From Notospermus geniculatus (Eukaryota; Nemertea; Pilidiophora; Heteronemertea; Lineidae): a DNA stretch of 64,000 bases. Position 1 is the stretch's first letter, and every line of letters starts with the position of its first letter. The notes beneath the pieces were generated by a model, which saw only the letters and a list, made by a program, of their open reading frames with translations, did not search any database and was not told the DNA's origin. The DNA is taken from assembly GCA_002633025.1 (NCBI GenBank), contig NMRB01000244.1, positions 1-64,000 of the forward strand. Direction: 5' to 3'. The translations under genes were made by a program, and so were the position numbers. Positions 1 through 9,821 of the stretch are shown here, one piece after another.

Positions 1-14
1 CCCCCCCCCCCCAG

Positions 15-1622
15 GACCGATGAAGTCCCCGGTTACCGATTGGATTCTTCCATATCGTTCCAGAATCCAATGGCGTTGATGATTGGGACAGAGGAGTATT
101 CTTTAGACAAGGCGCCCCTATCCCCTTCACGTCTGGTCCAGATAGCAGCTAGCGAGGTCATCCTTCCAGATTTCAACGTGCCAGACTTCGTGGTTGGACT
201 GTGGGACTTTGCAAAGCAGATTCGCCTCACCAACATCCGGCTTCTGGCTGGAGACAAGCTTGAACTTCAAGACGAGCTGTATCAGTTCGTGAGCGACGAT
301 GTTGTTCCTCTCACAGAACATTGCACACTGACGTTGGTGACCATGGAGAGAAAATGTCGCAAGATTCTTGAGTTGCTGTTAGGCGTCTTCCAATATTGGA
401 AGGAAGGTTTGTTACCACAGTCGCTGACGAATCTAAAGAGTCTTAGAAAGATGGCAGGAGAGATGAAGGACGAGTCGGGAGAGAGATTGAATGAGATAGA
501 TACCACAATGGGCAAGTCGAGAGAGTTCATGAATAAGACGACGAAAGAACGCGTGGCGACATCTAAGCTGGGTAAACACCTGGAAGATAAACTGGAAGAA
601 GAGAAGAAAAAACTGGCAAAAGAAGAAGAAACCGCACGACGCCGTGCTGATGAGCACCGAAAGGCTGAGGAGAGGGCAAACACTGCCAGAGCGGAATTTG
701 AGAGCTTAAAACCCGCCAGTGATGCGTCCTTGTTTGCGCGTGTCATGTGGGGATTCAAGAAAGCATTCAGTTCAAACGTGAAGCAGAAGAGCCGAGCAGT
801 TGATGAAACTAGTTCCAGGGCAGAGGTGCGCGCTTTGGTAAAAACACAGGCGGATAAAACCAAGAGAAAACAGGAGAAGGTGGTCACTGACGCCAAGTCG
901 GAACACGGTGACGTAGCTCAAGCAGAGGAATATCTTCGTATGGCACTTGACGCGATGAAAAAATCCCACCTGACCATGCGCGATATGCACAGATTTTGGG
1001 CGGGGATGGAGGTAGCCATCCAGGAGCTGTCTGAAAATGATGCATTCGTTGATCACATGGAGAAGGCCACTAGTGACCCTGGTTGTGACATCATGAAGGT
1101 GCTGCAGTCAATACCTTTCAAAAGACAAGGGATCACATACATGGCCAGGTAGGTCAGTCTAAGGTCCTCCAAAACTACCTGTTGGTAGGCCAGCACCCGA
1201 AGAATTGGCTTGACTTTCGTTCAAAAAGAGCGCTCCCCAGCTCGCTCTTTCATAGACTGGTCCCCTGTTCTCGATCAGCTCCTTTGTAGCAACATTGTTC
1301 TCGTTGTTTCTTCAGGTTCGTCGCCATCCGTGACATATCCAACGACTGCCGGAAGGGAATGGCGAAGGTGAAAAAGGACGTGGACCTTTTCCTACAGGAG
1401 ACGCCATCAAAACAACAGGCCATGGACATGCTGGATGACCCACAGTTGATGCGGGAACTCGGTGCTAAGTCTACATTTATGGAGATAGGGGTAGAGATCA
1501 AACACCCTGTCCAGGAGAGCGGGGATGACTACGCTGAAGCAAGGTTGGCTTTTCAGCTGTCAAGAGAGGATTCTGTTGATGGCAGTCACGTCAGTTTTGG
1601 GTCCGTTCAGTCAACTGACTGA
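15..1622 (+). CDS. 3' end of an unrecognised coiled-coil protein (exons 15..1148 and 1316..1622)
   Basis: A C12 tract ending in AG at 13-14 looks like a splice acceptor, and the frame is open from there, so the true start lies upstream. Exon one ends CAG/GTAGGT at 1148. The next begins after a pyrimidine-rich AG at 1315. The join restores an Arg codon and reads through to TGA at 1620-1622. The visible part is about 480 residues: an alpha-helical, leucine-rich N-terminal third, then a highly charged Lys/Glu/Arg coiled coil (roughly 540-720), a short hydrophobic-aromatic stretch (FARVMWGFKKAF, 730-765), a second charged helix, and a Ser/Asp-rich tail. I see no signal peptide, zinc motif or known catalytic motif. 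I do not recognise the family. The helix-hydrophobic patch-helix layout is suggestive but not diagnostic. The gene structure is well supported and the function is unknown. Confidence 0.75.
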
Positions 1623-2186
1623 AGGCGAGGATAATAATGTCTGCATTGATGACTTCATGAAAGTTATGCCATATTATTTTGTAACTTTATGATTGTACCT
1701 GCGCAATTATACCAATGTGTACTGCAGCTAGGGCCGTACATGTATCTAGTGATCACCAATCGCATGTCAGTGAGATGACCGTCTTAGTCAGTGTTATCGC
1801 CGATGCAATCTGGTCCACCTTTGGTGTTTGTTCCGCGGTTTAGATTACTCCACGAAAGGTAACCTGGTTCCCTGGGCGTCCGACGGTGGCGCTGGCTGTC
1901 GATTCGTGTCGTCGTGTAGCCTGGTTCCAAATGTCGAGGCCAGTGGAACCAGGCTATTCATGTCGGAGCTCCTTCACGAATAGTCAGTGCTATTTTTTAC
2001 ATTGTCGGAGCCCAGGGAACCAGGTTACACGAAAGGTGGAGCCCACGGACGAGTGGCGTCGCCTAGCGGTGATGTGTTTAATGTCGCCGACGGAGTCGTC
2101 AACTCCTTGAACTGCAGGGCCTACTCATCAACGCCAGTCGGCCTGGTGGCGTTCAGTTTAGGCTGCTTGAAACGATATAAACTTCG

Positions 2187-2352
2187 AGCTATCAGTCAGT
2201 TGAACAATAGGTGTCACTACGGCCCGATTCAATGCCCAGCGGACTCATTCATGGTCGAATGAGCACCAATCAAAATAAGTTTCTTTTGTATTTTGATCCA
2301 CTGGAACTTCGCTGCCACCTTTTGGCGATAAGCGCTGCTGGCTGCTCCTATT
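2187..2352. repeat. Dispersed repeat, copy 1 (second copy at 6068-6213)
   Basis: Both copies share the order CAGTCAGTTGA-CAATAGG, GTGTCACTACGG, CATTCATGGT, GAGCACCAATCAA and TTGGCGATAAGCGC with scattered substitutions. They have the same orientation and lie about 3.9 kb apart. No coding content is apparent. Confidence 0.6.
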
Positions 2353-2820
2353 GATGAAATACTACCGGTAGTATTTATAGGCCAACATCATCTGATGTGA
2401 AAAGTAATGGTGACGATATGAGGGAGTCCTAGGCCCTGAACGATCATTGTGATCACTTTTTATTCTGTAAATAGTACCGAAGGTTCTAACTGAATTACTC
2501 CTGTGGCAATTAGTACAGTTGATTGTGAGAAATAGCTTGCCTCATGTCATGAAATGTCTACAACGAGCAGCCTATTTTGTATATCTATGTGTAGAGTGAT
2601 GTATAGGAATGTTTTACCGACTATAAATTCGATTTACACAATATTTTAAAGACCCAGTTCGCCTTCATCAATGACCGGAACTGATGACCACATGGACTTG
2701 AATCATATGTTGTGTGATTGGACTAGNTGAGTGTCCCAGACGGAGTTAATATTGTCCCAGTCGGTGTTAATATTGCCCCAACACCGGTGTTCGTGTTGCA
2801 CCAACATTGACTGACCCTAA

Positions 2821-3000
2821 AGGCCTGTATCCACTAGTCCGGGTTACCGCTGCGGTTTGCCGCACCGGGATTTTTTCACAGGGTTTTGGATAATCCTTCG
2901 ATGGTTTAACAATACATGGCGTGTTAATTATCCCAATGCCTGTGAAAATCGCTCCCGCCCCGCAAACCGCACCGGAAACCGTTGTAGTGGATACAGGCCT
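2821..3000. mobile_element. Foldback (MITE-like) element, family A
   Basis: Arms AGGCCTGTATCCACTA and TAGTGGATACAGGCCT are exact inverses at the two ends, and longer imperfect pairing continues inward (GCGGTTTGC with GCAAACCGC). TAA flanks both ends, as expected for a PIF/Harbinger-type 3-bp duplication. A second copy in opposite orientation is at 36171-36347. Confidence 0.7.
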
Positions 3001-3126
3001 TAATGCGGGTGATCCACTGTTGCGATTTTGGCTTGAGACGGGTTTGCGTTCCCTTGCGATTACATAAGGACTTCCGATTGCAACCACGTCTCAAGCCAAA
3101 ATCGCAACTGTGGATCACCCGCTTAA
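3001..3126. mobile_element. Foldback element with a ~35-bp inverted repeat flanked by TTAA
   Basis: GCGGGTGATCCAC near 3004 and its inverse at the right end, continuing through GTTGCGATTTTGGCTTGAGACG and its inverse, form a hairpin with a loop of about 45 bases. TTAA lies at 3000-3003 and 3123-3126. It abuts the preceding element directly. Confidence 0.7.
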
Positions 3127-3405
3127 CTGTATACTGGGATCATCACAACAACAGATAAGTCAATCATTTTATCATTTCAATTTCTGAATTTTGGGCGTTC
3201 CAGTTGTGTTTTAAAACTGTGTAGCCGGTTTGGCAGGGATGTAGGTCCGCATGGTCTGTTAAAGGTGTTGGTCAGGGTTAGTGACATAAACCTTCACAAA
3301 GGAAAACTGCAGGTTGATCGGACAGTACATAGGGCCCGGACTTTGCTTCCAGGGGACTATGATCCCTGCCACATCGGTGTAAAGTTCCCGTTTCTCAGTG
3401 CTTCT

Positions 3406-3526
3406 GGCTGGTATTCATAATGTTAGCAAATGCTTTTACTTGAGACTTGCACAGCGAGATCCAATCGAAATGTACTACAAATTACTTGAAGTAAAAGCAT
3501 TTGCTATAGCTTTATGAATATCGGCC
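3406..3526. mobile_element. Foldback element, 'GGCCGTATTCATAA' type
   Basis: Ends GGCTGGTATTCATAA and TTATGAATATCGGCC are near-inverses, and AGCAAATGCTTTTACTT pairs with AAGTAAAAGCATTTGCT. A diverged copy is at 18070-18205. Confidence 0.65.
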
Positions 3527-4133
3527 ACGGCATGTATGGGGAACCCGAGAGCGACAGATTTCCCTGTTTTTTCCCAAGGAAAATCATTGCCTCTTTAGCT
3601 ATCTTTACGATGTCGACGGAAACACTGCTGGGATGAGGGGAACACTCGAAAACGTTACACAGGTGTAAAGGGAAAGAATGTCCCCAGGAAAAACTGTCCC
3701 AGGAACAAAAGATCCTATTGTTACATTCTAATCTCTGGTGATTGGTTTTCTATAGTCATGCCGCTTATTCCGTCATTCAACAATAGAAGTGGACACTTTT
3801 TACAGGGGGACATTCTGTACCGTTACACCTGTCATTGACGCACAGAGACAACGTCCAAAGCGGTGTCTCCATGAAGGCTCGTTTCGTTCATTGACTCGGT
3901 AACTGTCATTAAGACCCGCGAGACACCCAAATCCATCATTTCGTTGCTTAACGACAGTAAAATAAATTAATAGTAAATAGGTCTGAATCAATTGTGTCAG
4001 TGGTCATAAAATATTTAAATTTAGTTGATGCGGATTGAGAATTCAATTTATCCTGCTTCTATAATCGTCCGGAATAGATAATTGCTTCACGCAACATTGG
4101 CCGTGTTTGATCGACCGATGGAACATAAGCCGT

Positions 4134-4372
4134 GGTTACACTAGAAATACCCGGGTTTTTTGACACCCGGGTCTAGCCCGGCTGTGAAAAATCCCTCCTG
4201 AGGCCCGGTGCCTGTCAACACTACTTAAATTTTGTGACGGGGACCTAAATTAAGCCCTCCAAAAACCGTTCGAGCTCGGAGGGGATTATTACACCGCGTT
4301 TTTAACAGGTGTGGACAGAAAAAAAACCGGGTTCGACACGGGTTTTTTATGTAGTGTAACAAGGGCTATAAA
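4134..4372. mobile_element. Possible foldback element
   Basis: GGTTACACTA near the left end is mirrored by TAGTGTAACA at the right end, with GGGTTTTTT-type inner repeats. Pairing is less regular than in its neighbours. Confidence 0.4.
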
Positions 4373-4703
4373 CTGTCACACTCTTGCCTCATTCCATCAA
4401 CAGATATCAGAACCATCGAACCATGATTCCGGTAAAAAAGCACCGTGTCAATGACCGTGATGACAAAGGTTCAAACTCTCAGCTGAAATGAGCGCTGTAT
4501 GGCCTCCCTCCCGTGTGGAAGGAATGGCAGTCCTAGAAATGCAAGTCCGAGTTATGGTCTGCAACTGAATGTTAGGCCTGTATTGGTCATGGATTCCTAG
4601 CTTAGCATCCCTCGTTGAACAATATAACCGGACATTGATTCCAGGGGGACTTAGATTCCTAACACACCGGAAATCACTACTTTCATCATTGTACCCATCA
4701 CAG

Positions 4704-7596
4704 GTGTAATGTCTGCCTGTCACAGTGGATGGCAACAGAGTGGGAACGGAGCTGGTCCATTCTTTCTGTATGTTAGAGAACTAAGGAAATTCCACCAGGC
4801 CAAGGACTCGTGTACTCAAAAGGGTGGACAACTGGCCAGTATCCATAGCGAGGCAGAACTAAACTTCCTTACTTCTTGGATCGAAGGGTAATTATCGCCT
4901 GTCCAGCAACAAAACGCAAGAAACCTTGAACTGTTCCTTAGCCGACTAGTTCTATAACTTGACGGCCATTGACATGAGACATCGACCTATCCGTAATGTT
5001 GTTTTTATACGGCCTGCTTTGTGAAACAGATGATTGTGATGGCGATCGATCGACTCTGTCTGTCTGTCCGTCCGTATTACCCCAGTCACGTGAAGCGTGA
5101 CGTCATTGGCAAAGCTCTTGGCTGTGAAGATGGTGAACACTTAACACCTCGTAGAATTAGCTTTGTTTTATTCTATTATTTTTTGAGTGTGAATTCCGTT
5201 GATTTTGCAGGTGTGACTCTCTCTACGAGAGGGTTTGGATCGGACTTGAAGATCCAGAATGGACGAGAGACCCAAAGAGTCTGAAATGGACTGATAAGTC
5301 ACCGTACGATTTTATCTGGAAGCACATTAGTTTTAGTAGTGGAGGCGGCAAAAACAGGAAGTGCTTTCGGCTCAGGTACAATCATATACAAGATTATTGG
5401 GAATGGAGTGTCAAGAGATGTGAAGGATACTATCATTACATGTGTAAAGGTAATTGTTTTTGTCGGCCATAAACAAAAAACTAGCAAGAGGACTGTCCCA
5501 GCATTATGTCCGAGGTTGGAATGTAATGGAAAAGCCCGAATCCGTCTTGTTGATAAGCTGGTGTAATATTTTTACTGATCCCCCCTCCCCCCGTTTGGCA
5601 ATGTCTTCAACAAAAGACTGAAGGATTAAACGGCAACGTGACAATGAGGGAGGCACTGATCTACATGTCTCCCTGTTTTTGAGTGTCCGCCAAACATGAA
5701 AGCGGGCACTATCATAAGGGAACTGCTGATGTCATAACAGTATGATTGTCAGGGAAAGGGAAAACAATAAATCAAATGTCAAGAATCATAAAACGTCAAT
5801 CAACTGATGCGTGAAAGCGCAACACTCATTCGAAATGAAAATGTTTCATTCACTCAACACACAATTAATCCATCCGACAAAAATAGATTGTCATAGTTAA
5901 ACATGTGAACGTACCGGTAACCTTGAAACGTGTTGACATTAAATCATTCAGCTGATGACGTCACCCCACATAAAACCACTTTGTATGATTGGGAGGCCAT
6001 TAAAATGTTTACAGTAATAGACATCACTGCTGATCACGAGGGAATATCCTCATCACAAAACGAGCTGTCAGTCAGTTGACCAATAGGTGTCACTACGGTC
6101 CAATTCAATGCCTATAGCGGAGCCATTCATGGTTGACTGAGCACCAATCAAGAGATTTTCCATGTTAGAACCTTGCTGCCGTCTATTGGCGATAAGCGCC
6201 GCTGACGGCTCCGATTCGCTTGCAATCAATGCTCAAGTTGCGCTATATCCAAGGATGTGATTGGATGATGTGGCACTGCTGTTTGAGCCTATCAGAAGAG
6301 CGTTCTGAGCGTTCATTTCATTTTACATTACAGAAAGTGACGAATGTGTGAGTGCGACCCAAGTTTGTGATCCAAATGCTGTTTGCACAAACAAAATAGG
6401 GACTTACAGCTGTGCATGCAAGGCTGGCTTCACTGGTGATGGTACCAAAGGAAACTGCAATGACATAGATGAATGTAGCACCACCCACAGCTGTGACCCT
6501 AATGCTGTTTGCACCAACAAACCGGGGACTTACAGCTGTGCATGCAAGGCTGGCTTCACTGGTGATGGTACTAAAGGAAACTGCAATGACATAGATGAAT
6601 GTAGCACCACCCACACCTGTGACCCTAATGCTGTTTGCACCAACAAACCGGGGACTTACAGCTGTGCATGCAAGGCTGGCTTCACAGGTGATGGTACTAA
6701 AGGAAACTGCAATGACATAGATGAATGTAGCACCACCCACAACTGTGATCTGAATGCTGTCTGCACCAACAAACCAGGGACTTACAGCTGTGAATGCAAG
6801 GCTGGCTTCACAGGTGATGGTACCAAAGGAAACTGCAATGACATAGATGAATGTAGCACCACCAACAACTGCGACCCTAATGCCATTTGCACCAACAAAC
6901 CAGGGACTTACAGTTGCGATTGCAAGGCTGGCTTCACAGGTGACGGTACCAAAGGAAACTGCAACAGCAATGATCAATGTAGCACCAACAACTGTGACCC
7001 AAATGCTGTCTGCAAGAACAAAGCAGGGACTTACATCTGTGAATGTAAGGCTGGCTTCACGGGTGATGGTACCAAAGGAAACTGCAATGACATAGATGAA
7101 TGTAACACCGCCAACAACTGTGACCCAAATGCCATCTGCACCAACAAACCGGGGACTTACAGCTGTGAATGTAAGGCTGGTTTCACAGGTGATGGTACTA
7201 AAGGAAACTGCAATGACATAGATGAATGTAGCACCACCACGACCAACAACTGCGACCCTAATGCCATTTGCACCAACAAACCAGGGACTTACAGCTGTGA
7301 TTGCAAGGCTGGCTTCACAGGTGATGGTACCAAAGGAAACTGCAACAGCAACGATCAATGTAGCACCAACTGTGACCCAAATGCTGTCTGCAAGAACAAA
7401 GCAGGGACTTACAGCTGTGAATGCAAGGCTGGTTTCACGGGTGATGGTACCCAAGGAAACTGCAATGACATAGATGAATGTAGCACCACCAACAACTGTG
7501 ACCCAAATGCCATTTGCACAAACAAACCAGGGACTTACAGCTGTGAATGCAAGGCTGGCTTCACAGGTGATGGTACCAAAGGAAATTGTAGATTAG
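4704..7596 (+). CDS. C-type lectin domain plus EGF-repeat protein, internal exons 4704..4887, 5211..5449, 6334..7596
   Basis: Three exons with good GT-AG borders join in phase 1. Exon 1 gives CHSGW...AKDSC...[16 protein letters not shown], the first half of a C-type lectin domain. Exon 2 starts [17 protein letters not shown] and ends [17 protein letters not shown], giving the WIGL core and final cysteines. Exon 3 encodes ten EGF-like repeats of about 42 residues, most with the DIDEC start of calcium-binding EGF domains. Canonical sugar/calcium triplets (EPN or QPD, and WND) are absent from the lectin domain, so classical calcium-dependent sugar binding is doubtful. No signal peptide or membrane segment is visible; these would be in missing 5' and 3' exons. 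Exon 3 ends at a strong GTGAGT. By family this is a secreted or cell-surface recognition or adhesion protein. Confidence 0.8.
6068..6213. repeat. Dispersed repeat, copy 2
   Basis: Matches the 2187-2352 repeat segment by segment. It lies in the intron just before the EGF exon, about 120 bp upstream of its acceptor. Confidence 0.6.
6334..7590 (+). repeat. Ten tandem EGF-coding units (~126 bp each) with a duplicated three-unit block
   Basis: Every unit carries CxC-type spacing and [20 protein letters not shown]. Units 6 and 9 share the variant start NSNDQC and the variant KNKAGTY. Units 5-6-7 (about 6836-7211) and 8-9-10 (about 7212-7590) have the same order of variants, so a three-unit block was duplicated after the single units had diverged. 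Confidence 0.85.
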
Positions 7597-7748
7597 GTGA
7601 GTATAGGCTCATCCACATATCTGAGTCATTTCACTAAGGATAGGTTACTGGATGTGTACACCTTGGAATATAGCTCAAGACCTTTTTTTTGGCCTGCAAT
7701 TTAATAATTCATATCGCACTGTCACAGAAGTGAAATCAGCAGTCAACA

Positions 7749-7856
7749 TCATCCTGATATAAATATCAGGCGTTCTTACTGCTTGCTACCTTCGTCACTG
7801 CGTGTGTGCGGTGACGAAGGGAGCGAGCACTAAGAACCCCTGATGTTCTCAGGATG
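7749..7856. mobile_element. Foldback element, family B
   Basis: CATCCTGA and TCAGGATG at the ends, with TTCTTACTGCTTGCTACCTTCGTCAC pairing imperfectly with GTGACGAAGG-AGCGAGCACTAAGAA. A second copy is at 31642-31762. Confidence 0.65.
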
Positions 7857-8112
7857 GTCAACATAGCAAAATACAAGTCCAAATGCGGGCAGATGAATTT
7901 GGACGAGATGTGTGGTTTTCATGCTACAGAGATGGCCTACAGGTAGGTTTATCAGTGTGAAGAGAGGCATCATGTTTGAGAAGAGGTAAGTTTCTGATTG
8001 TGAACTGAGGAATCACACTGTGTTTGTTGGGTGGGGCAACGGTACATGTAGTTTCTGAGTGTGATGTAAGCAGAGGCATCATGTGGGGGAGGGGGGAGGA
8101 GGTATACATGTA

Positions 8113-8479
8113 TAGCTTCGTCTACACGGAGCATTTTAACCCCAGTTAACCGTCTACACGGGGCCTTGTCTCGAGCTAAGTTGTCTCGGGTCAGCTTTGT
8201 CTCGGGTTAGTTTGACCCCAGTAGGGTAGGGGGGTTAAGATAGCCCGAGACAAAGTTGTCTCGAGACAGTTGTCGTGTAGACGCGTTCGCCTGTCTGTCT
8301 CAGGACAAAGGCCTATATTGGTTGAATGACGTAATGGAATGGACGTCACATGGCGCGTAGTGTTGAGAACACCGTCACGTCATGCATCCGTGTAGACGTT
8401 CCGTTACTTGTCTCGGGTTATTTTGTCTCAAAACAAAGTTGACCCGAGACAAATCAGTCTCTCGTGTAGACGTAGCTTA
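8113..8479. mobile_element. Foldback element with repeated GTCTCGGG motifs
   Basis: Ends TAGCTTCGTCTACACG and CGTGTAGACGTAGCTTA are inverse. The interior is a mosaic of TGTCTCGGGTTA-like and GTGTAGACG-like words in both orientations. Confidence 0.6.
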
Positions 8480-8575
8480 CGTCTGAGTGTGAAATGTGTC
8501 ATGGTGTGTGTGTTTGGGGGATAAAGTTTGTTTCTGAGTGTGAACCAAAGCAGAGAAAAGATACAAGACATATAC

Positions 8576-9083
8576 CCGTATTTTTCGGACTATAAGGCGC
8601 AGCCTTTTTCCTTGAAGAAGGGTCTAAAATTGGGGGTGCGCCTTATAGGGTGGTGCGCCTTATCTGCGGATCCAGTCTGACAATTTGATCAGAAGTGTCA
8701 AGACACTGACGAACCCAAGCATTCAAGCATGCATGGATGCATGCAAGCCAAAGTTATTGTCACAGTGCTGGTTGACAGATGATGCAGTGAACTGTGAACT
8801 GATGAAGTTTCAGTTAGGCCTAATTTGTCACAACAAGCTAAGAAATCATACAACCAGATCCACCAGTACCAACAGCAGAATTGCAGATGTCAATGGGTTC
8901 AAACAAGGCAATCAGACCCTGTAATTGTCCTGGCTGTTGTTGGGTCAATGCACACTGAGAAGCCATGCATTGTATGTGTATAATATGCACTGACGCATTC
9001 ACTGACAGGACTGCGCCTTATAGGGAGGTGCGCCTTATGTGTGGATTTAATTGGGGGTGCGCCCTATAGTCAGGAAAATACGG
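8576..9083. mobile_element. DNA-transposon-like element with 'CCGTATTTTTCGGACTATAAGGCGC' type ends
   Basis: The left end reads CCGTATTTTTCGGACTATAA and the right end carries the inverse TATAGTCAGGAAAATACGG. GCGCCTTATAGGG-type subterminal repeats occur at both ends. The interior holds only a short 79-codon frame (8685-8924) that I do not recognise. It is probably a non-autonomous or decayed copy. Confidence 0.6.
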
Positions 9084-9366
9084 ATAATTACTGTACGGTA
9101 GATGAATCCTTCAACATAATTCATTCACAAGAACATGAAGAGAGGGAAAGAATCCACATAAGACAGGCACATTACCATTAAATCAGAACCACATTTTCCA
9201 TCTTCAGTTTCTGTTTATTCATGCCCATTGTGACACAAGCAGATCAACCACAGGTACATAATCAGTTAGATAATAATACTATATCACAAACATCATTACT
9301 GCACTTGGTTTACAAACAAACCTGATTGATAAAATGTCATCCTCTAGTGTTGCCAATAATCCCAAC

Positions 9367-9604
9367 CTAGGAATCCACTGCTGATTTTCTGCATTGCGAC
9401 TTGCTTTGCAACCTGCTACCTGCGATTGAATACGACCGCAAGGAACTGATTCCGGTCACCGACCGATTGCCGACTGAAATTGACCACATCTTCACCATTG
9501 GTGGAAATCACATCTATGAGTGAATCCACAACGGCAATCGAGTACCCAGTTGCAAAGCAAGTCGCAAAGCAAATCAGGTTGAAAATCTATGGTGGATTCC
9601 TAGC
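9367..9604. mobile_element. Foldback element in the 3' flank of STOML2
   Basis: TAGGAATCCAC and GTGGATTCCTA form the ends. TGCGACTTGCTTTGCAAC near the left arm matches the inverse GTTGCAAAGCAAGTCGCA near the right arm. A minus-strand AATAAA at 9214-9219 lies beyond it, so it could fall inside the STOML2 3' untranslated region. Confidence 0.6.
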
Positions 9605-9821
9605 TTAAGTGTGAAGCTCACCTTGAAAATGAGTTGAACATCGGCAGTTCTCTCTCAACACATTACAGGCACCAATGACTTTAGTGAGATGAGTGGACAA
9701 CAAGGCATTTTGATGATTATGATTGATGAAACATAATGACAAGGTTTTGATAGAAACTTTCATTGGTAACAAAGTCATATTTTGCAAAATAGTTCAGTAG
9801 ATCATCCTAGAAGTGCCATCA

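Larger units (their letters stand above)
1623..4703. other. Intergenic stretch with repeats, no gene seen
   Basis: No convincing exon is visible. The reading frames present are short and lack splice context. It holds the 3' flank of the upstream gene (no clear AATAAA close to the stop), a dispersed repeat at 2187-2352, several foldback elements (listed separately) and an N at 2727. The first exon and promoter of the lectin/EGF gene may lie here but I cannot place them. Confidence 0.5.

Noticed and set aside
282-896. 204-codon minus-strand frame opposite the first coiled-coil exon
   Set aside because: Shadow of a Lys/Glu-rich coding strand; gives a Ser/Phe-rich low-complexity product.
6318-7454. 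378-codon minus-strand frame opposite the EGF exon
   Set aside because: It is the antisense shadow of the tandem EGF repeat and repeats with the same 126-bp period.
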